The notes under the pieces: generated by a model
The model's database searches: none
What the model was told of the DNA's origin: nothing
Seen by the model: only the letters and a program-made list of their open reading frames with translations
NCBI GenBank assembly: GCA_017631795.1
Contig: JAGBSO010000020.1
Coordinates: 23,282-87,281, forward strand
From: Clostridia bacterium
GTDB lineage: Bacteria > Bacillota > Clostridia > Oscillospirales > Acutalibacteraceae
Length of the DNA stretch: 64,000 bases
Direction of reading: 5' to 3'
In this document: positions 34,811 to 43,105 of the stretch, piece after piece
Layout: each line of letters opens with the position of its first letter
How positions within the stretch are numbered: the first letter of the stretch is position 1
Made by a program: the position numbers and the translations under genes

Positions 34811-36094
34811 TTATTTAATTTCTGTACCGCCGATGGGTCTGATATTAAGCACATAACATGCACCTTCACCGAAAATGCTTTCAAGTGTAGTCTTGTATGT
34901 GTCAAGAAGGTCATTAGGAACGAATGCCTGGATTGTTCCAGCAAAGCCGCCGCCGTGAACTCGCCATGCACCTTTTCCTCTGAGTATATAATCACTTGCA
35001 GCAAGAGCAACTGAAACAGGCTGAGAAAGAGGCTGTTTTGCTGAGAAAACATTCTGATTATACATGTATGATGAGAATCCGCTTTCGGTAATGATTGCCT
35101 TGAACTGTTCAAAATCACCGTTTTCGAGTGCAGCAACAGCTTTTTCAACTCTGTTGTTTTCACCATAGAAATGAAGTCCTCTGAGAACACTTCTGTCTCC
35201 TGCTTTTTCTCTTACCAAAGCAAGATTTGCAGCGAATTCATCTTCTTCAACATCTCTGAGTGCTGAACCGCCGAAAACTGCAGCGCCTTTTTCCATTTCT
35301 GTTCTTATGAAACCGTATTCATCAGTAAGGTCTGCATGATTTGCTCTTGTATCTGTAATAACAAGTGAATGACCGCATGAAGCAAAGTCAAATGCAACGG
35401 GTTCAATAACGGGATTAGCATTATCCTTGAAGTCAATCTTTACAAAGGAACCGACAGAACATGCCATCTGATCCATAAGACCGCAGGGTTTGTCGAAGAA
35501 AACATTTTCTGCATACTGAGCAATCTGAGCTACTTCAACAGCAGAAACTTTTCCGTCATTATACATATAATTGATAATTGTACCGATAAGAACTTCAAAA
35601 GCTGCTGATGATGAAAGACCTGAGCCTGAAAGAACCTGTGTCATTGTTGCAGCATCAAAACCGCCTACATTGTATCCACGGTTCTTAAAACCTGCACATA
35701 CACCTCTGATAAGACCTGCTGAATGACCGTATTCTTCTTCATGGGGTGTAAGGTCTGTAATATCGATCACATCTATTTTTTCATATTCCGCAGATTTGAC
35801 ACGGACAATCATTTCATCGTTTTTTGCAGCAGCTGCAACAGCATCAAGATTGATTGCTGCGGCCATAACCTTTCCTCTGTTATGATCAGTATGATTACCG
35901 CACACTTCAGTTCTGCCGGGTGCTGAGAAAAATCTGATTTCTCTTTCTTCATTATAATATTCACAGAAAAGATCAACTATTTTCTTATATCTTTCTTTCT
36001 GAGAAGCGACGGCATCATCAGTGAAATAAATTTTCTTCATCAGTTCATCATATTGAGATGATTCAATTTTTCTGACAGCGTTTTCTTTAGACAT
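34811..36094 (-). CDS. galK: Galactokinase
   Basis: This 427-residue GHMP kinase makes galactose 1-phosphate. The galactokinase signature is GRTEVCGNHTDHNRG, the phosphate loop is SGSGLSSSAAFEV, and motif 3 is VHGGGFAGTIQAFVP. The N-terminus is about 40 residues longer than in E. coli GalK. AAGGAGAG precedes the ATG. No galT, galE or regulator lies next to it. Confidence 0.96.
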   Translation of the reverse strand: MSKENAVRKIESSQYDELMKKIYFTDDAVASQKERYKKIVDLFCEYYNEEREIRFFSAPGRTEVCGNHTDHNRGKVMAAAINLDAVAAAAKNDEMIVRVKSAEYEKIDVIDITDLTPHEEEYGHSAGLIRGVCAGFKNRGYNVGGFDAATMTQVLSGSGLSSSAAFEVLIGTIINYMYNDGKVSAVEVAQIAQYAENVFFDKPCGLMDQMACSVGSFVKIDFKDNANPVIEPVAFDFASCGHSLVITDTRANHADLTDEYGFIRTEMEKGAAVFGGSALRDVEEDEFAANLALVREKAGDRSVLRGLHFYGENNRVEKAVAALENGDFEQFKAIITESGFSSYMYNQNVFSAKQPLSQPVSVALAASDYILRGKGAWRVHGGGFAGTIQAFVPNDLLDTYKTTLESIFGEGACYVLNIRPIGGTEIK

Positions 36095-36204
36095 AATTAT
36101 CTCTCCTTGACATCATTTATAACATTTCAGAACTCACATGTGAGCTGTAATCTTACTTTGTTTTTGTGGTATACAAATCATTTTAATTATTTTAGCAAAA
36201 AAAA

Positions 36205-36233
36205 TGGAAAACTTCAAGAGTTTGTGATATAAT
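36205..36233 (+). promoter_or_regulatory. Promoter of the 36265 dehydrogenase
   Basis: TGGAAA (36205-36210), 17 bp, TATAAT (36228-36233), 31 bp upstream of the start; the -35 is weak. Confidence 0.5.
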
Positions 36234-36264
36234 ATTTTTAAATATTGATAAAGGCGGTTTTTAT

Positions 36265-37221
36265 ATGAACATAGTTATGCTTGATGCATACACAACCAAT
36301 CCCGGTGATCTCTCATGGGATAACTTTGAAAAACTCGGAAATCTGACAATTTACGACAGAACGCCGGCAGATAAGATTATTGAACGAGCAAAAGATGCAG
36401 ATATCATTATAACAAACAAAACTCCGATTACAAAGGAAATTATTGATTGTCTTCCGAATCTTAAATTTATTGCGCTTATGTCAACGGGATATAACATTGT
36501 TGACTATGTTTATCTGAAAGAAAAAGGAATACCCGTTTCGAACATTCCCTCATATTCAACAGATGCAGTTGCACAGCTTGTTATGTCTTTTATTCTTGAG
36601 CTGGCAATGAATGTCGGAATGCACTCTGAATCTGTAAAGAACGGTGATTGGTCTGATTGTGCTGATTTCTGTTATTGGAAAGCACCGCTTACAGAACTTT
36701 CAGGAAAAACTCTCGGTATTTTCGGGCTTGGGAAAATCGGAAGAGCTGTTGCAGAAAGAGCAAAAGCTTTCGGAATGAATATTGTCGCTTATACCCCCAG
36801 AATACATGATGATGAACCTGATTATATAAAAACTGTTTCATTGGATAAAATGCTGAAAGTTTCTGATATCATTTCCATGCATTGTCCTCTTACGCCTGAA
36901 ACAGAAGGCGTTGTCAATAAAGATTTTATTTCAGAAATGAAAGACGGCGCTTATTTTATAAACACTTCCAGAGGAGCAGTCGTTGATGAACACGCTCTTG
37001 CAGAAGCGCTGAATTCAGGAAAACTGGGTGGCGCAGGTCTTGATGTGCTTTCAACCGAACCTCCGAAAAAAGACAATCCCCTTCTTGCAGCTAAAAATTG
37101 TTTTATCACACCTCATATAGCATGGGCTTCTTTTGAAACAAGAAAAAGACTTGTTTCAATTCTTTACAACAATATCCAAGCTTTTATTGATGGCAAACCA
37201 CAAAATGTTATAAACAAGTAA
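36265..37221 (+). CDS. D-2-hydroxyacid dehydrogenase (glycerate/hydroxypyruvate type)
   Basis: This 318-residue NAD-dependent enzyme has the Rossmann motif GIFGLGKIGRAVAERA, the catalytic Arg in FINTSRGAVVDEHAL, a Glu in GLDVLSTEPP, and the His in FITPHIAW. Hydroxypyruvate, glyoxylate or another 2-ketoacid is possible; sequence alone does not decide. AAAGGCGG precedes the ATG. It lies upstream of gap, which has a separate promoter. Confidence 0.92.
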   Translation: MNIVMLDAYTTNPGDLSWDNFEKLGNLTIYDRTPADKIIERAKDADIIITNKTPITKEIIDCLPNLKFIALMSTGYNIVDYVYLKEKGIPVSNIPSYSTDAVAQLVMSFILELAMNVGMHSESVKNGDWSDCADFCYWKAPLTELSGKTLGIFGLGKIGRAVAERAKAFGMNIVAYTPRIHDDEPDYIKTVSLDKMLKVSDIISMHCPLTPETEGVVNKDFISEMKDGAYFINTSRGAVVDEHALAEALNSGKLGGAGLDVLSTEPPKKDNPLLAAKNCFITPHIAWASFETRKRLVSILYNNIQAFIDGKPQNVINK

Positions 37222-37291
37222 TAGTAAAATTATTCTTTTTGTGTGAGTTTTACAAATATACAAAATTCAAGTTAAAATTTTAACAAAAGTC

Positions 37292-37320
37292 TTGAATATT
37301 TATTCAGTTTGAGTTAAAAT
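37292..37320 (+). promoter_or_regulatory. Promoter of gap
   Basis: TTGAAT (37292-37297), 17 bp, TAAAAT (37315-37320). A perfect 14-bp palindrome ATGACTTAAGTCAT (37339-37352) lies just downstream in the untranslated leader. Confidence 0.6.
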
Positions 37321-37373
37321 AATAGAGCAAAAAATACAATGACTTAAGTCATGTAAAATTGGAGGAAATTTAA

Positions 37374-38411
37374 ATGTCAGTTAAAGTTGCTATTAACGGT
37401 TTCGGCAGAATCGGCCGTCTTGCATTCCGTCAGATGTTCGGTGCAGAAGGTTACGATGTTGTTGCTATCAACGATCTTACAAAGCCCTCAATGCTCGCTC
37501 AGCTTCTCAAGTATGATACAGCACAGGGTGGTTACTGCGGCAGAATCGGCGAAGGTCTTCACACAGTTGAAGCTGACGACGAAGCAGGTACAATCACAGT
37601 TGACGGCAAGACTCTTAAAATCTATGCAAAAGCTAACGCTGCTGAACTCCCCTGGGGTGAACTCGGTGTAGATGTTGTTCTTGAATGTACAGGTTTCTAC
37701 TGTTCAAAGGACAAGTCACAGGCTCACATCGATGCAGGTGCTAAGAAAGTTGTTATTTCTGCTCCCGCAGGTAACGACCTCAAGACAATCGTTTTCAGCG
37801 TAAACGAAGATACACTTACAGCTGATGATACAATCATCTCTGCTGCTTCTTGTACTACAAACTGCCTTGCTCCCATGGCAAAGGCTCTCAACGATTATGC
37901 TGCAATCCAGAGCGGTATCATGGCTACAATCCATGCATACACAGGTGACCAGATGATCCTCGACGGTCCTCACAGAAAGGGCGACATGAGAAGAGCTAGA
38001 GCTGGTGCTGCTAACATCGTTCCCAACTCAACAGGTGCTGCTAAAGCTATCGGTCTTGTTATTCCCGAACTTAACGGCAAACTCATCGGTGCTGCACAGA
38101 GAGTTCCCGTTCCCACAGGTTCAACAACAATCCTTACAGCTGTTGTTAAGGGCGCAGATGTTACTAAGGAAAGCATCAACGCTGCTATGAAGGCTGCTGC
38201 TTCAGAAAGCTTCGGCTACAACGAAGATGAAATCGTTTCTTCAGACGTTATCGGCATGAAGTACGGTTCACTCTTCGATGCAACTCAGACAATGGTTACT
38301 AAGGTTGCTGACGATCTCTATCAGGTTCAGGTTGTTTCATGGTATGACAATGAAAACAGCTACACAAGCCAGATGGTTCGTACAATCAAATACTTTGCTG
38401 AACTCGCTTAA
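37374..38411 (+). CDS. gap: Glyceraldehyde-3-phosphate dehydrogenase
   Basis: This 345-residue glycolytic enzyme has the NAD motif [15 protein letters not shown], catalytic [12 protein letters not shown] with Cys, a His in the TIHAYTGDQ strand, and [12 protein letters not shown]. Codon choice is strongly biased (AAG, CTC, ATC, AAC), unlike the AAA/ATA-rich average here, as expected for a very highly expressed gene. GGAGGAAA precedes the ATG. It is a single-gene unit with its own terminator. Confidence 0.99.
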   Translation: MSVKVAINGFGRIGRLAFRQMFGAEGYDVVAINDLTKPSMLAQLLKYDTAQGGYCGRIGEGLHTVEADDEAGTITVDGKTLKIYAKANAAELPWGELGVDVVLECTGFYCSKDKSQAHIDAGAKKVVISAPAGNDLKTIVFSVNEDTLTADDTIISAASCTTNCLAPMAKALNDYAAIQSGIMATIHAYTGDQMILDGPHRKGDMRRARAGAANIVPNSTGAAKAIGLVIPELNGKLIGAAQRVPVPTGSTTILTAVVKGADVTKESINAAMKAAASESFGYNEDEIVSSDVIGMKYGSLFDATQTMVTKVADDLYQVQVVSWYDNENSYTSQMVRTIKYFAELA

Positions 38412-38427
38412 TTCAAGCATTAAAATT

Positions 38428-38460
38428 ATCCCGTATGGAAACATACGGGATTTATTTTTT
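38428..38460 (+). terminator. Terminator after gap
   Basis: ATCCCGTATG and CATACGGGAT around a GAAA tetraloop, followed by TTATTTTTTG. Confidence 0.93.
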
Positions 38461-38476
38461 GTAAAACGCAACAATT

Positions 38477-38503
38477 AAACCCCATACAAAAGTACGGGGT
38501 TTT
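38477..38503 (-). terminator. Terminator after the PP2C-like gene
   Basis: AAACCCCaTAC and GTAcGGGGTTT with a 4-nt loop lie 11 bp after the convergent stop. T-rich tracts flank both sides. Confidence 0.75.
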
Positions 38504-38513
38504 AATAAACTTA

Positions 38514-39797
38514 TTATGATTCGTCACCGGCGGGTTCTTCCTGAGCAGGTTCATCTGCAGGAGGCTCTTCAACGGGAGGTTCCTCAACAGGAGGCTCTTC
38601 AACAGGAGGCTCTGTTGTTGTCACTGTTGTAGAAGCTGTTGTTGTTTCAGTCCTTCTTGTTGTTGTTTCAGGAGCCTGTGTTGTTGTTTCAGGAGCAGTT
38701 GTTGTATTATCAGCGGGAGTATCAACATCACCGCCGAAATCAGTATCCTCTACTTCCTGCATTCCGTTACTTCCGTTGAAATCATTATCACTTGTTACAG
38801 ATTCATTGAGTATATTATCTCCGACAGAAACAGACGAGCCTTCTTTTAAAGGATCATCCGGACGTGTTGCAAGATAGAGAGCAGCTGTAACGGCAAGGAT
38901 AATAACAAGAACTGCAATCGGAATAAAACCTAATATTTTTTTCTTTGCAGATGCCGGTCTCTTGCCCGTTGCGGGTTTTTCAGCATCGGTAACATAACCG
39001 TCAGTTTTTCTGAGTTCATCTGTGTCTACAGGCGGTTCAGCGTCAAATCCGTCAGAAGAAATCAAAACGGCACCGTCATCAAGATCTTCATCAGGAACAA
39101 CAAGCGGTGTTGCTGCATATGTACGCTCAGAATCGCATTTGAGCTTCATTAATACAACAGAACAATCTTTACCTCTTGCACCTGTCGATAAAATCTTGAA
39201 GAAATCTTTTATCATTGATTTGAGGTCAGCTTCAGAATCAAATGTATTGACAATTCCGTCATAATCAAGATCAGCTGCAGCTTCTTCACCTATAAGTGCA
39301 AAGATATCTCCGTCTGCAATCACATCAACAAACTGAAAACCGCGTCCGTTTTCATCTTCAGAAAGAGCAATCTCAAAAAGTTCACCCTCTGAGAAACGAA
39401 GAAGATGACAGCCGCCAGTCTTTGCAGCAATAACACAATCGTCATAAGCACAGACAATTCCGGTTGAAAGTCTTCCGCCTTCAATACCGCAATTCTCAAC
39501 AACAGATTGCATATCATCAAAATACTTGTTGATAACATTTTCTGCGTTATATTTATTAAAATTTATATCTTTGACATAGTCGTTGAATGCAGAAACAGCA
39601 CCCGCTGCAAACCCCTTCTGATTACCTGATGCTATAACTGCAATATACGGAGGATTGACACTACCCGCAGCTTTGAATCCGTTATCTGCTTCCTGAGCAG
39701 AAATTACTTTACCATTCAAATTGAGATTGTCGCCATTAAATCCTTTAGCAAGACGGCTTTTTGTTATAGCCACTGATTCAGCAAGTATAACTGCCAT
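38514..39797 (-). CDS. Membrane protein with degenerate PP2C-like domain and Pro/Glu tail
   Basis: The protein is 427 residues. The N-terminal ~220 follow the PP2C layout (NGDNLNLN; YIAVIASGNQKGFAAG for the VADGMGG segment; STGIVCAYDD...AAKTGGCHLL for the GDSR segment), but the metal-binding Asp positions are Ser/Gly, so phosphatase activity is doubtful. One membrane helix lies at about 288-310. The outside tail is Thr-rich (APETTTQ, RRTETTTAS) and then Pro/Glu-rich with PPVEE repeated three times. The start at 39797 follows AAGGTG; an in-frame GTG nine bases upstream overlaps it. Confidence 0.7.
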   Translation of the reverse strand: MAVILAESVAITKSRLAKGFNGDNLNLNGKVISAQEADNGFKAAGSVNPPYIAVIASGNQKGFAAGAVSAFNDYVKDINFNKYNAENVINKYFDDMQSVVENCGIEGGRLSTGIVCAYDDCVIAAKTGGCHLLRFSEGELFEIALSEDENGRGFQFVDVIADGDIFALIGEEAAADLDYDGIVNTFDSEADLKSMIKDFFKILSTGARGKDCSVVLMKLKCDSERTYAATPLVVPDEDLDDGAVLISSDGFDAEPPVDTDELRKTDGYVTDAEKPATGKRPASAKKKILGFIPIAVLVIILAVTAALYLATRPDDPLKEGSSVSVGDNILNESVTSDNDFNGSNGMQEVEDTDFGGDVDTPADNTTTAPETTTQAPETTTRRTETTTASTTVTTTEPPVEEPPVEEPPVEEPPADEPAQEEPAGDES

Positions 39798-39830
39798 AAT
39801 ATTCACCTTCTCTTTTTATCTAACCATGAT

Positions 39831-39859
39831 ATTTTATCATTTAATTCTTATGTAGTCAA
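39831..39859 (-). promoter_or_regulatory. Promoter of the PP2C-like gene
   Basis: TTGACT (39854-39859), 17 bp, TAAAAT (39831-39836), in the gap after pncB. Confidence 0.65.
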
Positions 39860-39882
39860 CAGATAATGTAATTTTTAATAAA

Positions 39883-41334
39883 TTATTGAATTTTTCTGGA
39901 TTCTTTAATTAATTTCTGTTTTTCATTCCAGAGTCTTTCAGACAAATCAACATAATAATTATGCGGATATTCAAATCTTAATACTTCTTCCCACAAAGTA
40001 TCGACCTGTTCGGCACAATAAGCACGGATATCAGAAATATCAGGTGACTTGTAAACACATTTGCCGTCCTCAAAAACAGGTACAAGAAGCTGCCTTGCAA
40101 CAAAATTTGTAACTGATTTTCTTTTCCAAGAATAATCAGGATCAAACAGTTCATACTCTGTCAGTTCAGAGATGTTTTCATCTTCCAATGTAAGAAGGTC
40201 TGCAATTGCTTTTCCTGTTTCCATATCAAACAATCTCCACAGCAGTTTGGGGCATGGAGTTGTTATCTTTGATACATTTTCGCTGAGTTTTATACAGTTT
40301 TTAATCTCACCGTTGTTTTTCTCAATTGCAGCAATCTTATAAACGCCGCTGAAAACAGGGGCATCTGCTGATGTAATAAGTCGTTCTCCAACATAAAAAC
40401 CGTCAACTCTTGCGCCATGACCGAGCATTTCACGGATAATATATTCATCAAGAGAGTTGGATGCATATATGTCACAATCAGGAAAACCTGCTTCATTAAG
40501 CATTTTTCTTATCTTCTTTGAAAGATATGCAAGGTCACCGCTGTCTATTCTTATTCCCTTCGGTCTGTATCCTCTGGGAAGAAGCTCACGTTTAAAAGCT
40601 TCTATGGCATTCGGAACACCTGAATTTATTGTGTCATATGTATCAACAAGAAGGATACAGTTGTCAGGATATTCGCGCGCATAAGTACAAAAAGCATCAA
40701 GCTCAGAATCAAACACCTGAATCCAGGTATGACTCATTCCGCCAAAAACAGGTATATCAAACAGTTTGGATGCCTGAACATTTGTTGTTGCAATACAACC
40801 TCCGATATAAGCACTTCTTGCACCGAACAAGGCCGCCTGCGCACCATGAGCGCGTCGAGAACCTGCTTCAACAACACTTCTACCCTGTGCAGCACGAACA
40901 ACTCTGTTGGCCTTTGTAGCAATGAGTGTCTGATGATTTATTGTAATCAATAACATTGTTTCAATCAGCAAAGCCTGAAGAACAGGACCTTTAACCTTAA
41001 CGATAGGTTCTCCTGCAAATACCGGAGTTCCCTCAGGAACTGCCCATATATCACACTTGAATTCAAAATTCCGCAAATAATCAAGAAATTCTTCAGAAAC
41101 ACCCTTTTCACGAAGATAATCAATATCTGTTTCATCAAATTTCAGATCAGACAGAGTTTCACAAAGACTCTGCACACCTGCCATTATACAGAATCCGCCG
41201 ATTGCCGGTGACGGTCTGAAGAACATATCAAACCATGCAACAGTATCCTGAATACCTTCAGAAATGAAACCGTTTGCAAGCGCAATTTCATAAAAATCCA
41301 TCATCAGATTATATTTATCATTTTTGTTCAACAT
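39883..41334 (-). CDS. pncB: Nicotinate phosphoribosyltransferase
   Basis: This 483-residue NAD-salvage enzyme joins nicotinate and PRPP. Landmarks: YNLMMDFYEIALANGF, the EAGSRRAHGAQAA loop, GGMSHTWIQVFDSE with the phosphorylatable His, and VDTYDTINSGVPNA. The ATG at 41334 has AAGAG upstream; the TTG three codons earlier is less likely. It has its own promoter. Confidence 0.95.
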   Translation of the reverse strand: MLNKNDKYNLMMDFYEIALANGFISEGIQDTVAWFDMFFRPSPAIGGFCIMAGVQSLCETLSDLKFDETDIDYLREKGVSEEFLDYLRNFEFKCDIWAVPEGTPVFAGEPIVKVKGPVLQALLIETMLLITINHQTLIATKANRVVRAAQGRSVVEAGSRRAHGAQAALFGARSAYIGGCIATTNVQASKLFDIPVFGGMSHTWIQVFDSELDAFCTYAREYPDNCILLVDTYDTINSGVPNAIEAFKRELLPRGYRPKGIRIDSGDLAYLSKKIRKMLNEAGFPDCDIYASNSLDEYIIREMLGHGARVDGFYVGERLITSADAPVFSGVYKIAAIEKNNGEIKNCIKLSENVSKITTPCPKLLWRLFDMETGKAIADLLTLEDENISELTEYELFDPDYSWKRKSVTNFVARQLLVPVFEDGKCVYKSPDISDIRAYCAEQVDTLWEEVLRFEYPHNYYVDLSERLWNEKQKLIKESRKIQ

Positions 41335-41360
41335 AAATATCAACTCTTTTCATTGTTTAT

Positions 41361-41389
41361 CATAACATAAAGAATCAAGATAATCAATT
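41361..41389 (-). promoter_or_regulatory. Promoter of pncB
   Basis: TTGATT (41384-41389), 17 bp, TATGAT (41361-41366), 27 bp before the start. Confidence 0.6.
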
Positions 41390-41447
41390 AAAATTTTTAC
41401 AACAAAATTGCAAAATTGTTCACAAATTGTTAATTTTTATTTACATA

Positions 41448-41476
41448 TTGAATTCACATTATCTTTGTGATAGAAT
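41448..41476 (+). promoter_or_regulatory. Promoter of the small XRE regulator with operator-like spacer
   Basis: TTGAAT (41448-41453), 17 bp, TAGAAT (41471-41476). The whole spacer is an inverted repeat, TCACA-N7-TGTGA (41454-41470), ideally placed for repressor binding. Confidence 0.65.
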
Positions 41477-41504
41477 AGCTTTAGTTTTCACGGAGGTATT
41501 TATC

Positions 41505-41753
41505 ATGAGAGTAAGAAAACAAGAACTCGGCGACCGAAATATTGCAGGCGGCAGAGTTGAACAACGCAGAAAAGCCATCGGTATGAAGCAAAAAGATCTT
41601 TTAACACAGCTTCAGGTCCGTGGTGTAGACCTTAACGCTTCAGGTCTTTCAAAAATCGAAGGGCAGATAAGAAGTATCAATGACTATGAACTTGTAGCTC
41701 TTGCAGAAGTTCTCGGAGTTTCAGTAAACTGGTTATTAGGTATTGAAGAATAA
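41505..41753 (+). CDS. Small XRE-family helix-turn-helix regulator
   Basis: The protein is 82 residues and almost wholly a helix-turn-helix: VEQRRKAIGMKQKDLLTQLQ, then ASGLSKIEGQIRSINDYEL and VLGVSVNWLLGIEE. The ATG at 41505 follows ACGGAGG; the 26 upstream codons contain the promoter. It is single-gene, between promoters of pncB and the folC terminator, and may repress its own promoter through the TCACA-N7-TGTGA repeat. Targets elsewhere are unknown. Confidence 0.88.
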   Translation: MRVRKQELGDRNIAGGRVEQRRKAIGMKQKDLLTQLQVRGVDLNASGLSKIEGQIRSINDYELVALAEVLGVSVNWLLGIEE

Positions 41754-41765
41754 GCAAAAAAAATC

Positions 41766-41788
41766 AAGCAGTTCATTATGAACTGCTT
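41766..41788. terminator. Bidirectional terminator overlapping the folC stop
   Basis: AAGCAGTTCA and TGAACTGCTT with a 3-nt loop and T-runs on both sides. One arm encodes the last codons of folC (stop at 41776-41778), so hairpin and coding sequence are shared. Confidence 0.85.
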
Positions 41789-43050
41789 TTTATTATTCCA
41801 TATACATCAGAACACAAATAAAGTGAGCCGCAAACTATCAAAACTTCTTCTTTATTTATACTGTTGATTAATTGCACAATTATATCGGTTTTAAAATCAA
41901 GACTTTGAGCGTCCGTACCGAGTCTTTTTATTTTATCCGCAAGTACATTTCCATCCATAGCCCTCGGATTGGATGGAGTAACCGTGTAAACTTTATAAAA
42001 ATGCGGTAACATCAGCGAAAGTACTTTATCAACGTCCTTATCTGCCATCATACCCATGAGTGCAGATATTTTTTTGCCTTTAAGATGGTTTTCCATAACA
42101 GAACATAACGCTCTTGCACTGTCTTCATTATGACAACCGTCAAGAATAATCAGCGGATTTTCTGAAACAATTTCACATCTTGCAGGGTTTCTTGTCTTTG
42201 CGATACCTTCCCTGACTGCTCTTTCAGAAATAGCAATACCCTGCTGTTTCAAAAGATCAATAACTGTCAATGCTGTTATACAGTTTTCTGCCTGATGCAT
42301 ACCGGGAAAAGGCACAAATACACTTCTTCCAGAGTAAAAGATATCGCTGCCTTTTACTGAAGACTCAAGAACTTTTATCGCTGAAACATCTGCAATCGAA
42401 AGTATTGACTGTCTTGATTCGGACTGTTCTTTTATCATTTTAAGTGCATCTGCAGTCTGTGCAGAATTTGTAACAACAGAACATCCGTTTTTTATAATTC
42501 CGCATTTTTCATAAGCAATTTCGCTGATAGTATTTCCGAGAATATTCACATGATCGAGAGAAATTGAAACAATAACGCTCACAAGAGGTCTTTCAATTAC
42601 ATTTGTCGCATCGAATCTTCCGCCCAATCCCGTTTCAAGTACAACGAAATCACAACCGACAGTCTTATAATAAAGAAACGCAGCAGCTGTAACCGCTTCA
42701 AATTCGGTGATTATAATATCTTCTGCTTTGAGTTTTTCAATTTCTGTTTTTACAGTTCCGGTAATATTATCAAGCTCTGTTTCACTGATCATTTCACCGT
42801 CAACACGGATTCTTTCACGGAAATCAACTATATAAGGCGATGTATATAAACCTGTTTTATACCCTGCTGTTGTCAACACTGATGCAAGAAACGAACATAC
42901 CGTACCTTTTCCGTTTGTTCCGGCAACATGAATACAGCGAAGGCTTTTTTCGGGGTTACCGAGTCTTTCAAGAAGTATCTTAATTCTGTCAAGACCGGGC
43001 ATTATTCCGAATGTAAGAAGTGAATGATAATATTTTTCTGCTGATGTCAT
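41776..43050 (-). CDS. folC: Folylpolyglutamate synthase / dihydrofolate synthase
   Basis: The protein is 424 residues. The Mur-ligase-type ATP site is HVAGTNGKGTVCSFLASVL, followed by SPYIVDFRERIRVDG, EAVTAAAFLYY, GLGGRFDATNV and the late LDGCHNEDSA. It adds glutamate to folates. AAAGGTGATT precedes the ATG. It follows valS by about 55 bp with a hairpin between, the common Firmicutes valS-folC pairing. Confidence 0.96.
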   Translation of the reverse strand: MTSAEKYYHSLLTFGIMPGLDRIKILLERLGNPEKSLRCIHVAGTNGKGTVCSFLASVLTTAGYKTGLYTSPYIVDFRERIRVDGEMISETELDNITGTVKTEIEKLKAEDIIITEFEAVTAAAFLYYKTVGCDFVVLETGLGGRFDATNVIERPLVSVIVSISLDHVNILGNTISEIAYEKCGIIKNGCSVVTNSAQTADALKMIKEQSESRQSILSIADVSAIKVLESSVKGSDIFYSGRSVFVPFPGMHQAENCITALTVIDLLKQQGIAISERAVREGIAKTRNPARCEIVSENPLIILDGCHNEDSARALCSVMENHLKGKKISALMGMMADKDVDKVLSLMLPHFYKVYTVTPSNPRAMDGNVLADKIKRLGTDAQSLDFKTDIIVQLINSINKEEVLIVCGSLYLCSDVYGIIKSSS

Positions 43051-43074
43051 ATAATCACCTTTTAAGGGAAATCA

Positions 43075-43099
43075 GGCGGACTGAAAAAAACAGTCCGCC
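43075..43099 (-). terminator. Strong hairpin between valS and folC
   Basis: GGCGGACTG and CAGTCCGCC form a perfect 9-bp stem with a 7-nt loop of T on the minus strand. No T-run follows, so it may only partly terminate or protect the valS transcript. Confidence 0.55.
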
Positions 43100-43105
43100 A
43101 TAAAA

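Noticed and set aside
38600..38720. Short tandem repeats as a possible CRISPR or minisatellite
   Set aside because: They encode the in-frame Thr-rich and PPVEE tail of the PP2C-like protein; no spacer structure exists.
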